DNA of 64,000 bases from Umezawaea tangerina. GTDB lineage: Bacteria; Actinomycetota; Actinomycetes; Mycobacteriales; Pseudonocardiaceae. The stretch lies in contig NZ_PVTF01000007.1 of assembly GCF_003002815.1 (NCBI RefSeq), positions 434,001 to 498,000 on the forward strand, read 5' to 3'. The notes under the pieces are model-generated. The model had not been told where the DNA came from and did no database searches. It saw only the letters and a program-made list of their open reading frames with translations. The position numbers were made by a program, and so were the translations under genes. Shown piece after piece: positions 16,993-26,581 of this stretch; the first letter of the stretch is position 1; each line of letters starts with the position of its first letter.

Positions 16993-17640
16993 TCAGCGGC
17001 CCGCGAGGCCGGACTGCCAGGCCCAGGCGGCGATCTCGACGCGGTTGCGGGCGGGGAGTTTGGTCTGGACGCTGCCGAGGTGGGTCTTGACCGTGCCGAC
17101 GGAGATGTGGAGCCGGGCGGCGATCTCCGCGTTGGTCAGTCCTCTCGCGACCAACCGCACCACGTCGGTCTCGCGGGCGGAGAGGTCGGTGCGCGGCGGA
17201 GGGCCGGAGGTGGAGGCGGTGAAGGCGCGCAGGAGCCGGACGGTGATGGACGGGCTGACCAGGGCCTCGCCGGAGGCGGCCGCGCGGATCGCCTCGACCA
17301 GCAGGGTGGCGCCGGAGTCCTTGAGCAGGAACCCGCAGGCGCCGCCGTGCAGGGCGCGGTGCACGTACTCGTCGTTGTCGAACGTGGTGACCACCAGGAC
17401 CTTCGGCGGGTTCGGCACCTTCGGCCCGGTCAGCCGCCGCAGGGCCTCCAGGCCGTCCACGCGGGGCATGCGGATGTCCATGAGCACCACGTCCGGGCGC
17501 AGGCGCAAGGCCTGTTCGACCGCCTCGACGCCGTCGGAGGCCTCGCCGACGACCTCGATGTCGTCCTCGGCGGCCAGGATCATGCCGAAGCCCGCCCTGA
17601 CCATGGCCTGGTCGTCGGCGACCACCACCGTGATCGTCAC
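16993..17640 (-). CDS. NarL/LuxR-type response regulator
   Basis: A 215-residue response regulator. The receiver domain carries acidic residues near 10, the phosphorylated Asp in VVLMDIRMP (near 54) and the conserved Lys in GFLLKDS. The C-terminal LuxR helix-turn-helix is LSARETDVVRLVARGLTNAEIAARLHISVGTVKTHL. Its GTG start overlaps the TGA of the sensor kinase gene, with AGGAGG just upstream. It is likely to control the divergent ABC exporter, as is common for this arrangement. Confidence 0.93.
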   Translation of the reverse strand: MTITVVVADDQAMVRAGFGMILAAEDDIEVVGEASDGVEAVEQALRLRPDVVLMDIRMPRVDGLEALRRLTGPKVPNPPKVLVVTTFDNDEYVHRALHGGACGFLLKDSGATLLVEAIRAAASGEALVSPSITVRLLRAFTASTSGPPPRTDLSARETDVVRLVARGLTNAEIAARLHISVGTVKTHLGSVQTKLPARNRVEIAAWAWQSGLAGR

Positions 17641-18770
17641 GTCGTCCTCCTCGCGGGCAGGGTCGCCTCGACGGCCCAGCCGCCGGTCGCGACGGGGCCG
17701 GTGTGGATCCTGCCGCCGAGCGCCGTGACGCGTTCGTCCAGGCCCCGCAGGCCGAAGCCGCCGGAGGACCCGCGTCCGGGGGTGCCGTCGTCGGTCACCT
17801 TCACCACGACCCAGCCGTTCGCCTGGCACAGCAGGACCTCCACCGCGTGGACGTCGGTGGCGTGCTTGCGGATGTTGGTGAGCGCCTCCATGACCACGCG
17901 GTGCACGGTGGAGGTGACCTCGACGGCGAGGTCGGTGAGGTCGCCGTCCTCGACCAGCGCGGCGCCGAAGTCCGCGACCAGCGCGCGCACCTCGGGCACG
18001 CCCGCGACCGGGGCGAGGGCCAGGTGGTCGTCGTCGCGGAGCAGGCCGACCATGCGGCGCATGGAGTCCAGGGTCTCCACCCCCGCCTTCTCGATCCGGA
18101 CGAGGACCGGGAGGACCAGGTCGGGGCGCTTGGCGGCGATGGCCCTGGCCCCCTGCGCCTGCACGACGATGCCGGTGACGTGGTGGGCGACGAAGTCGTG
18201 CAGGTCGCGGGCGAACTCGGCGCGCTGCTCCAGCCGGATGCGAACCGCCTGGGTACGGCGCCCGGCCACGACCAGGCGGGCCGCGACGCCCGCGCCGAGC
18301 ACGACCAGCGCGACCAGCGCCAGCACGAGGGTGAAGATGGTGTACACGTCGGTCTGCCTGACCAGGACGGGTTGCAGCGCGACGGCGGCCACCACGACCG
18401 GGGCGGCGAACGCCGAGGGCAGCGCCGTGCCGCGCCAGGAGAGCAGCGCCAGCAGGCCCAGCAGGGCGAGGACCGCGGTCGCGGAGAACGGCGGCAGGTG
18501 GTCGTCCGCCTCGACGGTCGTCCGGTGCAGCACCCGGACGACCACCACCGTCACGGCGAGCACGCCCGCCGTGACGGGGAGGGCCCGAGGACCGAGCCAA
18601 GGCGCCGCCAGCAGGGCCAGGGCAGGCAGGACCGCCGCGGCGAGCTCGAACGGGCCGTAGGGGACCTGGCGGAACCAGTCGAGGTAGACGTGGTCGAAGG
18701 CCACCGCCACCAGGAGGGCGAACCCGGTCGCCGCCCAGCCCAGCGCGCGCAGCAGGCGGGTGACCTCCAT
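17637..18770 (-). CDS. NarL-type sensor histidine kinase
   Basis: A 377-residue sensor kinase. The first 160 or so residues are hydrophobic, with about five or six membrane helices and no large external domain, so it probably senses the membrane or a membrane-embedded ligand. HisKA_3 follows with the phosphorylated His in [19 protein letters not shown], then an ATPase domain with N box [15 protein letters not shown] and G box [15 protein letters not shown]. Coupled by GTGA to the response regulator and divergent from an ABC exporter pair. Confidence 0.92.
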   Translation of the reverse strand: MEVTRLLRALGWAATGFALLVAVAFDHVYLDWFRQVPYGPFELAAAVLPALALLAAPWLGPRALPVTAGVLAVTVVVVRVLHRTTVEADDHLPPFSATAVLALLGLLALLSWRGTALPSAFAAPVVVAAVALQPVLVRQTDVYTIFTLVLALVALVVLGAGVAARLVVAGRRTQAVRIRLEQRAEFARDLHDFVAHHVTGIVVQAQGARAIAAKRPDLVLPVLVRIEKAGVETLDSMRRMVGLLRDDDHLALAPVAGVPEVRALVADFGAALVEDGDLTDLAVEVTSTVHRVVMEALTNIRKHATDVHAVEVLLCQANGWVVVKVTDDGTPGRGSSGGFGLRGLDERVTALGGRIHTGPVATGGWAVEATLPARRTT

Positions 18771-18878
18771 GCGGGGAGCCTAACCGCCCGCGTCCGGGGC
18801 CGGATCAGCCGAACGGCAGAGGTGTCCCGGTCGGCGGGCGGATGCGGGCGTCCGTTGTGGACTGCCAGCGTCAGGGAC

Positions 18879-19627
18879 ATGGCAGAGCGTGCTTCGCGAG
18901 CCGCGGCGGTGTCCGCGGTCGACCTGGTCAAGGTGCACGGCGACGGGGCGGCCGCCGTGCGCGCGCTGGACGGTGTCTCGGTCGCGTTCGGACGCGCCGC
19001 GTTCACGGCGATCATGGGCCCGTCGGGGTCCGGCAAGTCCACGTTGACGCACTGCGCGGCGGGCCTGGACACCCCCACGTCGGGGCGGGTGCTGCTGGGC
19101 GGCACGGACCTCACCGCGTTGTCCGACGCCACGCTGACGCGGGTGCGGCTGGACCGCGTCGGGTTCGTGTTCCAGTCGTTCAACCTGCTGCCCGAGCTGA
19201 CCGCGCTGGAGAACATCCGGCTGCCGCTGGAGTTGGTGGGGCGCCCGGTGGGCCGGGTGCTGTTCGCGAACCTGGTCGGCGCGCTGGGGATCGCCGACCG
19301 GCTGGGGCACCGGCCCGCGCGGCTGTCCGGCGGCCAGCAGCAGCGGGTCGCGCTGGCGCGGGCGCTGCTGTCCCGGCCCGAGGCGGTGTTCGCCGACGAG
19401 CCGACCGGCAACCTGGACTCGGCGTCGGGGCGGAGGTGCTCGGGCTCCTCCGCACGTCGGTGCGCGAGTTCGGGCAGACCGTCGTGGTGGTGACCCACGA
19501 CCCGGTGGCCGCCTCCTACGCGGACCGGGTGGTGCTGCTGGCCGACGGGCGGGTCGCGGGCGAGGTCCACGACCCGACGCCCGACCGGGTCACCGCCGCG
19601 CTCCGGCACGCGGGGGCGGTCCGATGA
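18879..19627 (+). pseudogene. ABC exporter ATPase (LolD/MacB type), frameshifted near its 3' end
   Basis: The first 184 codons encode an ordinary ATPase: Walker [13 protein letters not shown]-loop [16 protein letters not shown], signature [15 protein letters not shown] and Walker [14 protein letters not shown]. After a GGGG run at 19427-19430 the frame changes. The expected continuation ([25 protein letters not shown], with the H-loop) is found one frame over and ends at the TGA overlapping the permease ATG. Adding one G restores a full protein of about 249 residues. Read as given, the protein loses its H-loop. It may be a real mutation or an indel error in a homopolymer. Confidence 0.82.
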
Positions 19628-22001
19628 GCTTCACCCGGACCCACCTGCGCGGGGTGCTGCGCAGGCCGACCAGGCTGGTGTTGACGGGCCTGGCGATCGC
19701 CGTCGCGGCGCTGTTCGCGATGGGCGCGGTCGTGGCCCGCGACATCGCCGGGGCGACGTTCCTGGCGGCGGTGACCGACATCCCGGCCGCGACGACCGTC
19801 GTGGTCGAGCCGGACGGCGACCCCGTCGCGCTGCTGGCGGAGGTCCGCGCCACGTCAGGGGTCGACGAGGCAGTGGGCAGGCTGGCCGCGCGCACGTCGG
19901 TCGGCGGTGTCCCGGTGACGCTGGTCGCGGACCCCGGCAGCGGTCCGCTGAGCCGGGTGCGGCTCGTCGACGGCGCCTACCCGGCGGAAAGCGGCGGGAT
20001 CGCGGCGTCGTCACGGCTCGGGCTCGCCGTCGGCACCAGCACGGAGCTGGGTGTCGTCACGGGCGTCGTGGACGCCCCGTCGGCCGACGGCAAGGCCGTC
20101 TACACCACCGACGTGGCGGCGCTCGCGCTCGTGCACACCGAGCTGACCAGGATCGACGTCCGGGGTGCCGACGCCGCGGCGCTGGTCGGGGCGCTGGTCG
20201 GGGCCACTCCCGCGGACGAGGCACGCGACCGGGCGCTGACGGCGGCGACCGGCTCGGCCGACCAGCTCTTCGCGGTGCTCGGGGCGTTCGTCCTGGTCGC
20301 CGGGCTGGCGGCGCTGATGGTGGCCACGTCCACGTTCCGGATCGTCTTCGCCCAGCGCACCCGGCAGCTCGCGCTGCTCCGCGCGGTCGGTGCCCCGCGG
20401 CGGGAGCTGGTGCGGGCGCTGGTCGCCGAGGGCGCGCTGACCGGGTTCGCCGCCGGGGGTGTCGGCTCGGTCGTCGCGCTCGGGGTGGGCTACCTCGTGC
20501 CGCTGGTGGTGGACGTGAGCGCGCCGGGCTGGTCGCCGCTCGCGCTGCCCGTCGTGGTGCTGGTGTCGGTGCTGGTGACCGTCCTCGCCGCCTTGGTGCC
20601 CGCGCGGACGGTGGCGCGCGTGGCACCGCTGGAGGCCTTGCGGACGGCGGCGAGCCCGCGGGAGACCGGCACGACGACCGCCGTGCGCGTCGGCGTCGGT
20701 GCGGTGCTGCTGGCCGGGGCGGGGCTCGTGGTCGGCTCGATGTTCGCCAACGGGCTGACCAGCACCTACCGGCCCGGTGGCAGGACCGAGGAGCTGCTGC
20801 TGTCGACCGTCGCCAGCGGTGCGCTCGTGTTCGGTGCGCTGCTCGCGTGGGGACCGCTGCTGGTGGGGCCGGTGCTCCGGGCGCTCGGCGCCCTGCCACT
20901 TGGGGTCGTGGGCCGCGTCGCCGTTCGCGGTGTCGGCGGCGCACCCGGCCGTGCCGCCGCGGTGTCCGCCGTCGTGGCGCTCGGCGCGGGCCTGCTGACC
21001 GGTGTGCTGGTCTCCGGCGACACCGTCCGCGGGTACCTCAGGGCGGACCTGGCCGCGTCGTTCCCGGCCGACGTCGAGGTCACCGCCAAGGAGGGCGAGC
21101 CGTTGCCCGCCGGTGTGGTCGAGGCGTTGCGGGACCGGCCGGAACTGGGGCTGGTGCTGGCTTTCCGGACCGTCCGGGTGACGTGGAGGTGCCGCGCGGC
21201 CGGGCGGGCCTCGCGGTGTCCGATGTGGACTTCCGGTCCCTGCCGACCGCGGCCGACCTGGTCGCCACCGCGGGGTCGACCGCCGACCTCGGACCGGGGA
21301 GGGTGGTGTTCACCAAGGCCTACGCGCGGATCAACCAGGTGGGCGTCGGTGACGGGGTGACCATCGCGGGCCGGAGGCTGGAGGTGGTGGCCGTCGTCGA
21401 GGGCACGTCGATCGGCGGTGCGGGCGTGCTCGTGGACCGCGCCGACCTCGACCGGTTCGGCGGACCGGCGCCGACCGGTGTCCTGGTCGCCGCGAAGGAC
21501 CCCGCGAACCTGCTCGCCGCGCACGACGCCGTGCGCGCCGCGGCGGGGGAGGGGACCGAGGTGGACGTGCTCGCCGACCGGCGCGACGACGTGCGCGACG
21601 TGGTCGACCTGCTGTTCGCGCTGGCCGCCGCGATGCTGGGTCTGACGCTGCTGATCGCGGTGGTCGGCGTCGGCACGACGGCCGCGTTGTCGGTGGTGGA
21701 GCGGACGAAGGAGTCGGGGGTGCTGCGCGCCCTCGGGTTCAGCCGGTTCGCGCTCGGCTCCACGACGGTCGCCGAGTCCGCGCTGCACGGGGTGCTCGGA
21801 GGCGTGGCCGGGCTCGTCATCGGCGTTCCGCACGCGTGGCTGGGCGTGCTGGCACTCGGCGTGGACACACCGCCGTCAGTCCCCGTTCCGCTGCTGGCGC
21901 TGATGACCGCCTCCCTCGTCGCCCTGACCGCCCTGTCCGGCCTGCTGCCCGCCCGCAAGGCCGCGAAGGCGAGCCCGGTCGCGGCGATGCGGGTCGAGTA
22001 G
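19624..22001 (+). pseudogene. ABC exporter permease (FtsX/MacB type), frameshifted in the middle
   Basis: Codons 1-519 encode an FtsX-like permease with an N-terminal anchor, an extracytoplasmic domain and helices such as AVLGAFVLVAGLAALMVA. At about 21180 (RTVRV) the frame breaks and the homologous sequence continues one frame over from DVEVPRGRAGLAVSDVDF to the C-terminal helices ending KASPVAAMRVE. One missing G in GTG(G)ACGTGG explains it. The repaired protein would have 792 residues, normal for two-FtsX-domain permeases. It overlaps the ATPase gene by ATGA, and both lie opposite the two-component system. Confidence 0.82.
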
Positions 22002-22007
22002 CGGCGG

Positions 22008-22820
22008 TCAGCCCGCCCGGCTCAGGACCTCCTCGGCCGTGCGCGCGACCGCGGCGTCGATGAGCCTGCCGTCGTCGTCCACGGCGATGCCGGACGGGGA
22101 GTTGGCCAGGTGGTCCAGGACCCGCCTCGCCGCGGCGACCTCCTCGGCCGTGGGCGAGAACACCGAGTTGATCACGGCCAGCTGGGCCGGGGTGATCGCC
22201 GTGCGGGCCCGGAAACCCTGGTTGAGCAACAGGGTCGTGGTCGCCCGGAGGGTGTCCGTGCCGCGGGTGTCGGTGTCGACCGGGCCCACCGGGGCGGTCA
22301 GCCGGGCGGCCGCCGAGGCGACCACGACCTGGGAGCGGATCGGCCACAGCTCGGTGCGCAGCGCGTCCGGGCGGATGCCCAGCTCCCCGGCCAGGTCCGC
22401 CTCGCCAAGGCCGAGCCGGACGACCCTCGGCGCGGCGGCCACCGCGTCGAGGAGCCGGATCCCCCGCGCCGTCTCCAGCATCGCGACGACGGGGAGGGCG
22501 GGGCGGTCGAACGCCGCCAGCAGCCGGTCGACCTCGGCCAGCGACTCCGGTTCCGCCTTCGGGACCACGACACCCGCGAGGCCCGCCGTGCCGCCGATCG
22601 CGGCGATGTCGGACGCCGCCGCGTCGGCGTTGATCCGCACCCACGCGCTGGCGCCCGGCTCCGCGAGGTGGTCGGCGACCGCGCGGCGGGCGAGGTCCTT
22701 GCGAGGAGGCGACACGGCGTCCTCCAGGTCCAGGATCAGGGCGTCGGCGCCCCGCCCCGCCGCGCCCGCCAGCTTGCCCGGCTGGTCGCCGGGCACGTAG
22801 AGGTAGCTGCGCGGGGTCAT
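22008..22820 (-). CDS. HpcH/HpaI aldolase/citrate-lyase family protein (CitE-like)
   Basis: A 270-residue TIM-barrel lyase of the CitE type, which cleaves or forms C-C bonds of malyl-, citramalyl- or similar CoA thioesters. Typical segments are SYLYVPGDQPGKLAGA at the N-terminus, LILDLEDAVSPPRKD, WVRINA (substrate Arg), VVAMLETARGI (metal Glu) and LGLGEADLAGELGI. Its ATG overlaps the amidohydrolase stop, making it the last gene of the long operon. A final retro-Claisen step giving acetyl-CoA or pyruvate is the natural role, as in citramalyl-CoA lyases. The exact substrate is inferred only. Confidence 0.85.
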   Translation of the reverse strand: MTPRSYLYVPGDQPGKLAGAAGRGADALILDLEDAVSPPRKDLARRAVADHLAEPGASAWVRINADAAASDIAAIGGTAGLAGVVVPKAEPESLAEVDRLLAAFDRPALPVVAMLETARGIRLLDAVAAAPRVVRLGLGEADLAGELGIRPDALRTELWPIRSQVVVASAAARLTAPVGPVDTDTRGTDTLRATTTLLLNQGFRARTAITPAQLAVINSVFSPTAEEVAAARRVLDHLANSPSGIAVDDDGRLIDAAVARTAEEVLSRAG

Positions 22821-24280
22821 GCGCCGGTGGGGCGCTTGAGGTAACGGCCGACCGGCTCGCCCACGACCTTGCCCGCCGCCAGCACGTGGTGTCCGCGCAC
22901 GAACGTGTCGGTGACCGCCGCGGTCATCGAGAAGCCCTCGAACGGCGTGTACTCCTGCGTCGACTCGGAGTCGGCCGCGCGGACCGTCCAGTCGACGGCC
23001 GGGTCGACCAGGCTGAAGTCGGCGTCGAAGCCGACCCCGATGGCGCCCTTGGTGCGCAGGCCGAAGCGGGTGGCCGGGTTCCACGAGGTGAGCTTCGCGA
23101 TGTCGCCGAGCGACAGGCCGCGCCGGGTGCCCTCGGTGACCAGACCGGGCAGCAGGTACTCGGCGCCGCCGAACCCGGACTTGGCCAGGAACACGTCCTC
23201 GCGCGGGTCGCCGAACTTGTCCTCGTCGCGGCAGCAGGCGTGGTCGCTGACCACCCAGTCGACCTCGCCCGCCAGCACGTGGCCCCACAGCGCCTCGACG
23301 TCCTCGCGCGGTCGGATGGGCGGGTTGACCTTGCCCCCGATGCCGGACGCGGTGTCGATGTCGGCCAGCAGGTGCCCCACGGTCACCTCGCGGCGGAACC
23401 TGATGTGCGGGAACGCGGTCGCCATCCGCAGCGCCGCGTCCATCGCCTTGGCCGAGGACAGGTGCAGCAGGTTGATCGTGGGCAGGCCGGTCTCGTGCGC
23501 CAGGTAGGACGCGATCGACACCGCCAGGCCCTCGGAGTGCTGCGGGCGGGAGGCGCTGTAGGCCGCCAGGCCCGACAGCGAGCCCTCCTCCTCGACGATC
23601 TTCGTGTAGGCGCTCATGATCTCGGCGGTCTCGCAGTGCAGCGACAGCGAGATCTCGTCGGCCAGCTCCGGGAACCGCTCGCGCGCGGCCTGGATGCCGC
23701 GCATGACGAACTCGAAGTGCGCGTAGTCGTAGCGCTCGCCCTCCGGGATCATCAGGAACGAGTTCTGGTCGGCCGACCGGCCGTGCAGCCCGTGGCTGCC
23801 GTAGAACATGAACACCTTGAACGAGGTCACGCCGTGCTCGGCGACCAGGTCCGGGATCTCCTCGATGTGCCTGCGCGACATCGGCGCCAGGTGGTAGGCG
23901 TAGTCCACGAAGGACTTCCCGTCGGAGGCGGCGAGCACCTCCGGGAACACGTCGGCGTAGTCGCCGCCCTTGTTCATGTAGTACTGGCCGGTGCGCATGT
24001 AGTTCAGCGCCGTGGTGACGCCGCCCTGCGCGCACGCGCGGCTCTCGGTGGCGGTGTCGACCGCGAGCGGGTTGTAGATGCCCCAGTGCTGGTGGGCGTC
24101 CACCACGCCGGGGAACGCGAGCCTGCCGCCGCCGTCGACGACGATCTTCGCCCCGGCCGGGTCGATGCCGGGGGCGACGCGCACGATCCGCCCGTCCACG
24201 ACCCCGATGTCGGCGCGTTCGGCTTCCGGCCGGTCGTGGTGGACGACGCGGACGTTCGTGACGAGAAGGTCAAGGGACAT
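22817..24280 (-). CDS. Amidohydrolase of the hydantoinase/allantoinase/dihydropyrimidinase type
   Basis: A 487-residue metal-dependent cyclic amidase. The first metal pair is HxH in VVDAHQHWG, the carbamylated Lys is in SFKVFMFYG (near 155), the other metal His are in SLHCETAEI and LLHLSSAKA, and the catalytic Asp is in WVVSDHACC. This full set argues for an active ring-opening hydrolase acting on a cyclic imide, ureide or lactam. The ATG lies 11 bases inside the end of the upstream PrpD-like gene, which supplies GGAGACG. It shows neither a purine nor a pyrimidine pathway by itself, because no uricase or dihydropyrimidine dehydrogenase is nearby. Confidence 0.88.
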   Translation of the reverse strand: MSLDLLVTNVRVVHHDRPEAERADIGVVDGRIVRVAPGIDPAGAKIVVDGGGRLAFPGVVDAHQHWGIYNPLAVDTATESRACAQGGVTTALNYMRTGQYYMNKGGDYADVFPEVLAASDGKSFVDYAYHLAPMSRRHIEEIPDLVAEHGVTSFKVFMFYGSHGLHGRSADQNSFLMIPEGERYDYAHFEFVMRGIQAARERFPELADEISLSLHCETAEIMSAYTKIVEEEGSLSGLAAYSASRPQHSEGLAVSIASYLAHETGLPTINLLHLSSAKAMDAALRMATAFPHIRFRREVTVGHLLADIDTASGIGGKVNPPIRPREDVEALWGHVLAGEVDWVVSDHACCRDEDKFGDPREDVFLAKSGFGGAEYLLPGLVTEGTRRGLSLGDIAKLTSWNPATRFGLRTKGAIGVGFDADFSLVDPAVDWTVRAADSESTQEYTPFEGFSMTAAVTDTFVRGHHVLAAGKVVGEPVGRYLKRPTGA

Positions 24281-25736
24281 CGTGATCGTCTCCAGTCGTC
24301 GGGGTGTGGTCGGTGGACGGGGTCAGCGGGCGCAGCAGCGCGCCCACGTCGGTGGCGGACTCCAGGTCCAGCGCGAGGTCGCGGACGGTGGCCGCTACCC
24401 CCGGAGGGAGCCGGTCGGCGACGTTGTCGGCGAACTTCGCGGCGAGCTCGGCGTCGGTGAGGGGGCGCTGGGGACCGCCCCGGTTGGTGAGGACCTCGGC
24501 GGTCCACTCCCGGCCGTCGGTCCCGCGCACGGTGACGATCGCCGGGAACTGGTGCGGGAAGATCGCGTCGCAGCGGCCGTCCGGCACGACGTCCACAGTG
24601 GACATCAGCGCCCGCCTGCGCGGGTCCGCCGCCAGCTCGTCGGTGAAGTCGGCCAGTCCGGCCCCCAGGCCCGATCCGCCGAGCAGGCCGGTCACCACGG
24701 CGTACGGGCCGCTGAACTGGGCCTGGTAGCCGGTCTCGGGCGCGCGCTTGGCCTCGATGGGCTGGCCGATGGTGCGGATGACGGCGGACGGCACGCGCAG
24801 TTCGATGGACGCGATGTCCGCCGGGTCGGTCGGGGCCCCGTCGGCGCGCAGCCGCAGCCCGGCGTCGATCGCGGTGTGGGTGAAGTGGTTGGCGGGGTAG
24901 GGCTTGAAGAAGATGCCCGGCACCGCCCAGTCCTCGCCCAGCCCGTCGGTCACCTGGTCGAGGTCGACCTGGCCGCGCAGGAACGACTGGAAGAACCCGA
25001 ACCGGCCCTCCAGCACGGTCGGCGGCCCGGTGAACCCGCGCCGCACGAGCTGCGCGGCCGTCACCCCGGACTGCGCGGCCCACCCGCAGTGCAGGCGCTT
25101 CACGGTGCCGCCGGTCCGGTTGGCCTCGATGACCCCGGAGGCGAACGACGCGGTGACGCCCAGCGCGTGCAGCACACCCTCCTCACCGAGCCCGTAGAGC
25201 AACGCGGCGGCCGCCGCGGACCCCATCGCACCGCAGATCGACGTGGCGTGCTGGCCGTGTTCGAAGTAGACGGAGTTGCCGAGGTCGCTGTCGTACCCGG
25301 CCATCCCGAGCCGGACGGTGACCTCCAGGCCGACCGCGATGGCCGCGACCACGTCCCGGCCGCTCGCCCCGGACGCCTCGGCGGCGGCCAGCGCGGCGGG
25401 CACCACGCTCGCGCTCGGGTGCAGCACGGACGGCAGGTGGGTGTCGTCGTAGTCCAGGGAGTGCGCGAGCACGCCGTTGACGAACGCCGCGCCCACGGCG
25501 GGGACCCGCGCGGCCACGCCGATCGCGGTGGCCTCGGGCGTGCCGCCCTGGTCGGCGACGTGCCCGGCGATGGCCCTGCTGGTCGGCAGCCGGTGCGCCG
25601 CGACGCACAGGCCCAGCACGTCGAGCACCCGGCCGCGGACGCTGGCGGCCACGTCGTCGGGCACGCCGTCGGCCAGGGCGGTGGAGGCGAAGGCCGCGAG
25701 CCGTTGGGCCGCGGACGGGGAGACGACGGTCGTCAC
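24270..25736 (-). CDS. MmgE/PrpD family protein (first copy)
   Basis: A 488-residue protein of the MmgE/PrpD fold, whose known members are 2-methylcitrate dehydratase, cis-aconitate decarboxylase and iminodisuccinate epimerase. Recognisable segments are FVNGVLAHSLDYDDTHLPSV near 85, the Gly/Ala-rich AMGSAAAAALLYGLGEEGV, and IFFKPYPANHFTHTAID, the His-rich active-site stretch. The open frame extends upstream without a stop, but the GTG start overlaps the cyclase stop (GTGA) and begins at the conserved fold. Dehydration, decarboxylation or isomerisation of a di- or tricarboxylate is likely. Confidence 0.85.
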   Translation of the reverse strand: MTTVVSPSAAQRLAAFASTALADGVPDDVAASVRGRVLDVLGLCVAAHRLPTSRAIAGHVADQGGTPEATAIGVAARVPAVGAAFVNGVLAHSLDYDDTHLPSVLHPSASVVPAALAAAEASGASGRDVVAAIAVGLEVTVRLGMAGYDSDLGNSVYFEHGQHATSICGAMGSAAAAALLYGLGEEGVLHALGVTASFASGVIEANRTGGTVKRLHCGWAAQSGVTAAQLVRRGFTGPPTVLEGRFGFFQSFLRGQVDLDQVTDGLGEDWAVPGIFFKPYPANHFTHTAIDAGLRLRADGAPTDPADIASIELRVPSAVIRTIGQPIEAKRAPETGYQAQFSGPYAVVTGLLGGSGLGAGLADFTDELAADPRRRALMSTVDVVPDGRCDAIFPHQFPAIVTVRGTDGREWTAEVLTNRGGPQRPLTDAELAAKFADNVADRLPPGVAATVRDLALDLESATDVGALLRPLTPSTDHTPTTGDDHDVP

Positions 25737-26581
25737 GCGCCCACCACCGCCAGCGGCCGGACCGGGGAGCCGGTGGCGCCGAACAGCGGCAGCGGGGACA
25801 GCACGAACAGGAACTCGCGCACCCCCGCCGCGGCGATCCCGTCCAGCACCAGCGTCTCGATGATGTAGACGCCGCGCTCCACCAGCAGCACGCGGTGCGC
25901 GGGCAGCGAGGCGTGCCCGCCGCCGGGGGCGAGCCGTTCGAACGCGATGGTGTCGGCACCCGCGGCGTGCGCGCCCCGGTCGGCGAGCCACCGCGCGCCC
26001 GCCTCGCCCACGCCCGGCACACCGGACTCCTTGCCCTGGTAGACGGTCCGGTCGGGGTCGTCGAAGAGCCTGCCCCAGCCGCTGCGCACCAGCACGACGT
26101 CACCGGACCGCACCGGCGTGCCCTGGGCGCGCTCGGCGGCGGCGAGGTCGTCCGGGGTGATCTCGTAGCCCGCCGGGCAGCCGGTCGGCTCGCCCAGCGC
26201 CGCGGGCACGTCCAGGAGCACGCCGCGGCGCACCATCGGCGCGATCGTGTGCACGCCCAGCTCGGCGAACCGGCCGCCGCGACCGGCCTCGGCCGCGTCG
26301 GAGCCGTCGAGCAGCTTCCCGTCGTGGGACACGTGGGCGAACGCGTCGATGTGCGTCCCCACGTGGGTGCCCATGGTGATCAGGTCGTTGGCCGCCGACC
26401 CGCCGTCCGCGCGCACCACGTCGCCGTGCCTGCGCGGCAGGGCGTGCCAGTACGGCGGGTGGTTGGGGGACTGCGGCATCCCCTGGACCAGCTGCCTGCC
26501 CAGGTCGTGCACGGCCAGGCCGCCCTCGACCGCGGCCAGCAGCGCGGCCGTCCCCTGTGCTGTCGTCATCGTCGCCCCCAT
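25733..26581 (-). CDS. Cyclase family protein (kynurenine formamidase/isatin hydrolase-like)
   Basis: A metal-dependent hydrolase of the PF04199 type, 282 residues, or 278 if the ATG at 26569 is used. The metal motif HVGTHIDAFAH is intact near residue 75, and later residues FERLAPGGGHASLPAHRVLL form the usual C-terminal site. Family members hydrolyse N-formylkynurenine, isatin and other amides. The first ATG overlaps the CoA-transferase stop (TGATG); the second has GGGGGC upstream, so the choice is open. It gives the operon a second hydrolase able to cut an amide or lactam. Confidence 0.85.
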   Translation of the reverse strand: MGATMTTAQGTAALLAAVEGGLAVHDLGRQLVQGMPQSPNHPPYWHALPRRHGDVVRADGGSAANDLITMGTHVGTHIDAFAHVSHDGKLLDGSDAAEAGRGGRFAELGVHTIAPMVRRGVLLDVPAALGEPTGCPAGYEITPDDLAAAERAQGTPVRSGDVVLVRSGWGRLFDDPDRTVYQGKESGVPGVGEAGARWLADRGAHAAGADTIAFERLAPGGGHASLPAHRVLLVERGVYIIETLVLDGIAAAGVREFLFVLSPLPLFGATGSPVRPLAVVGA

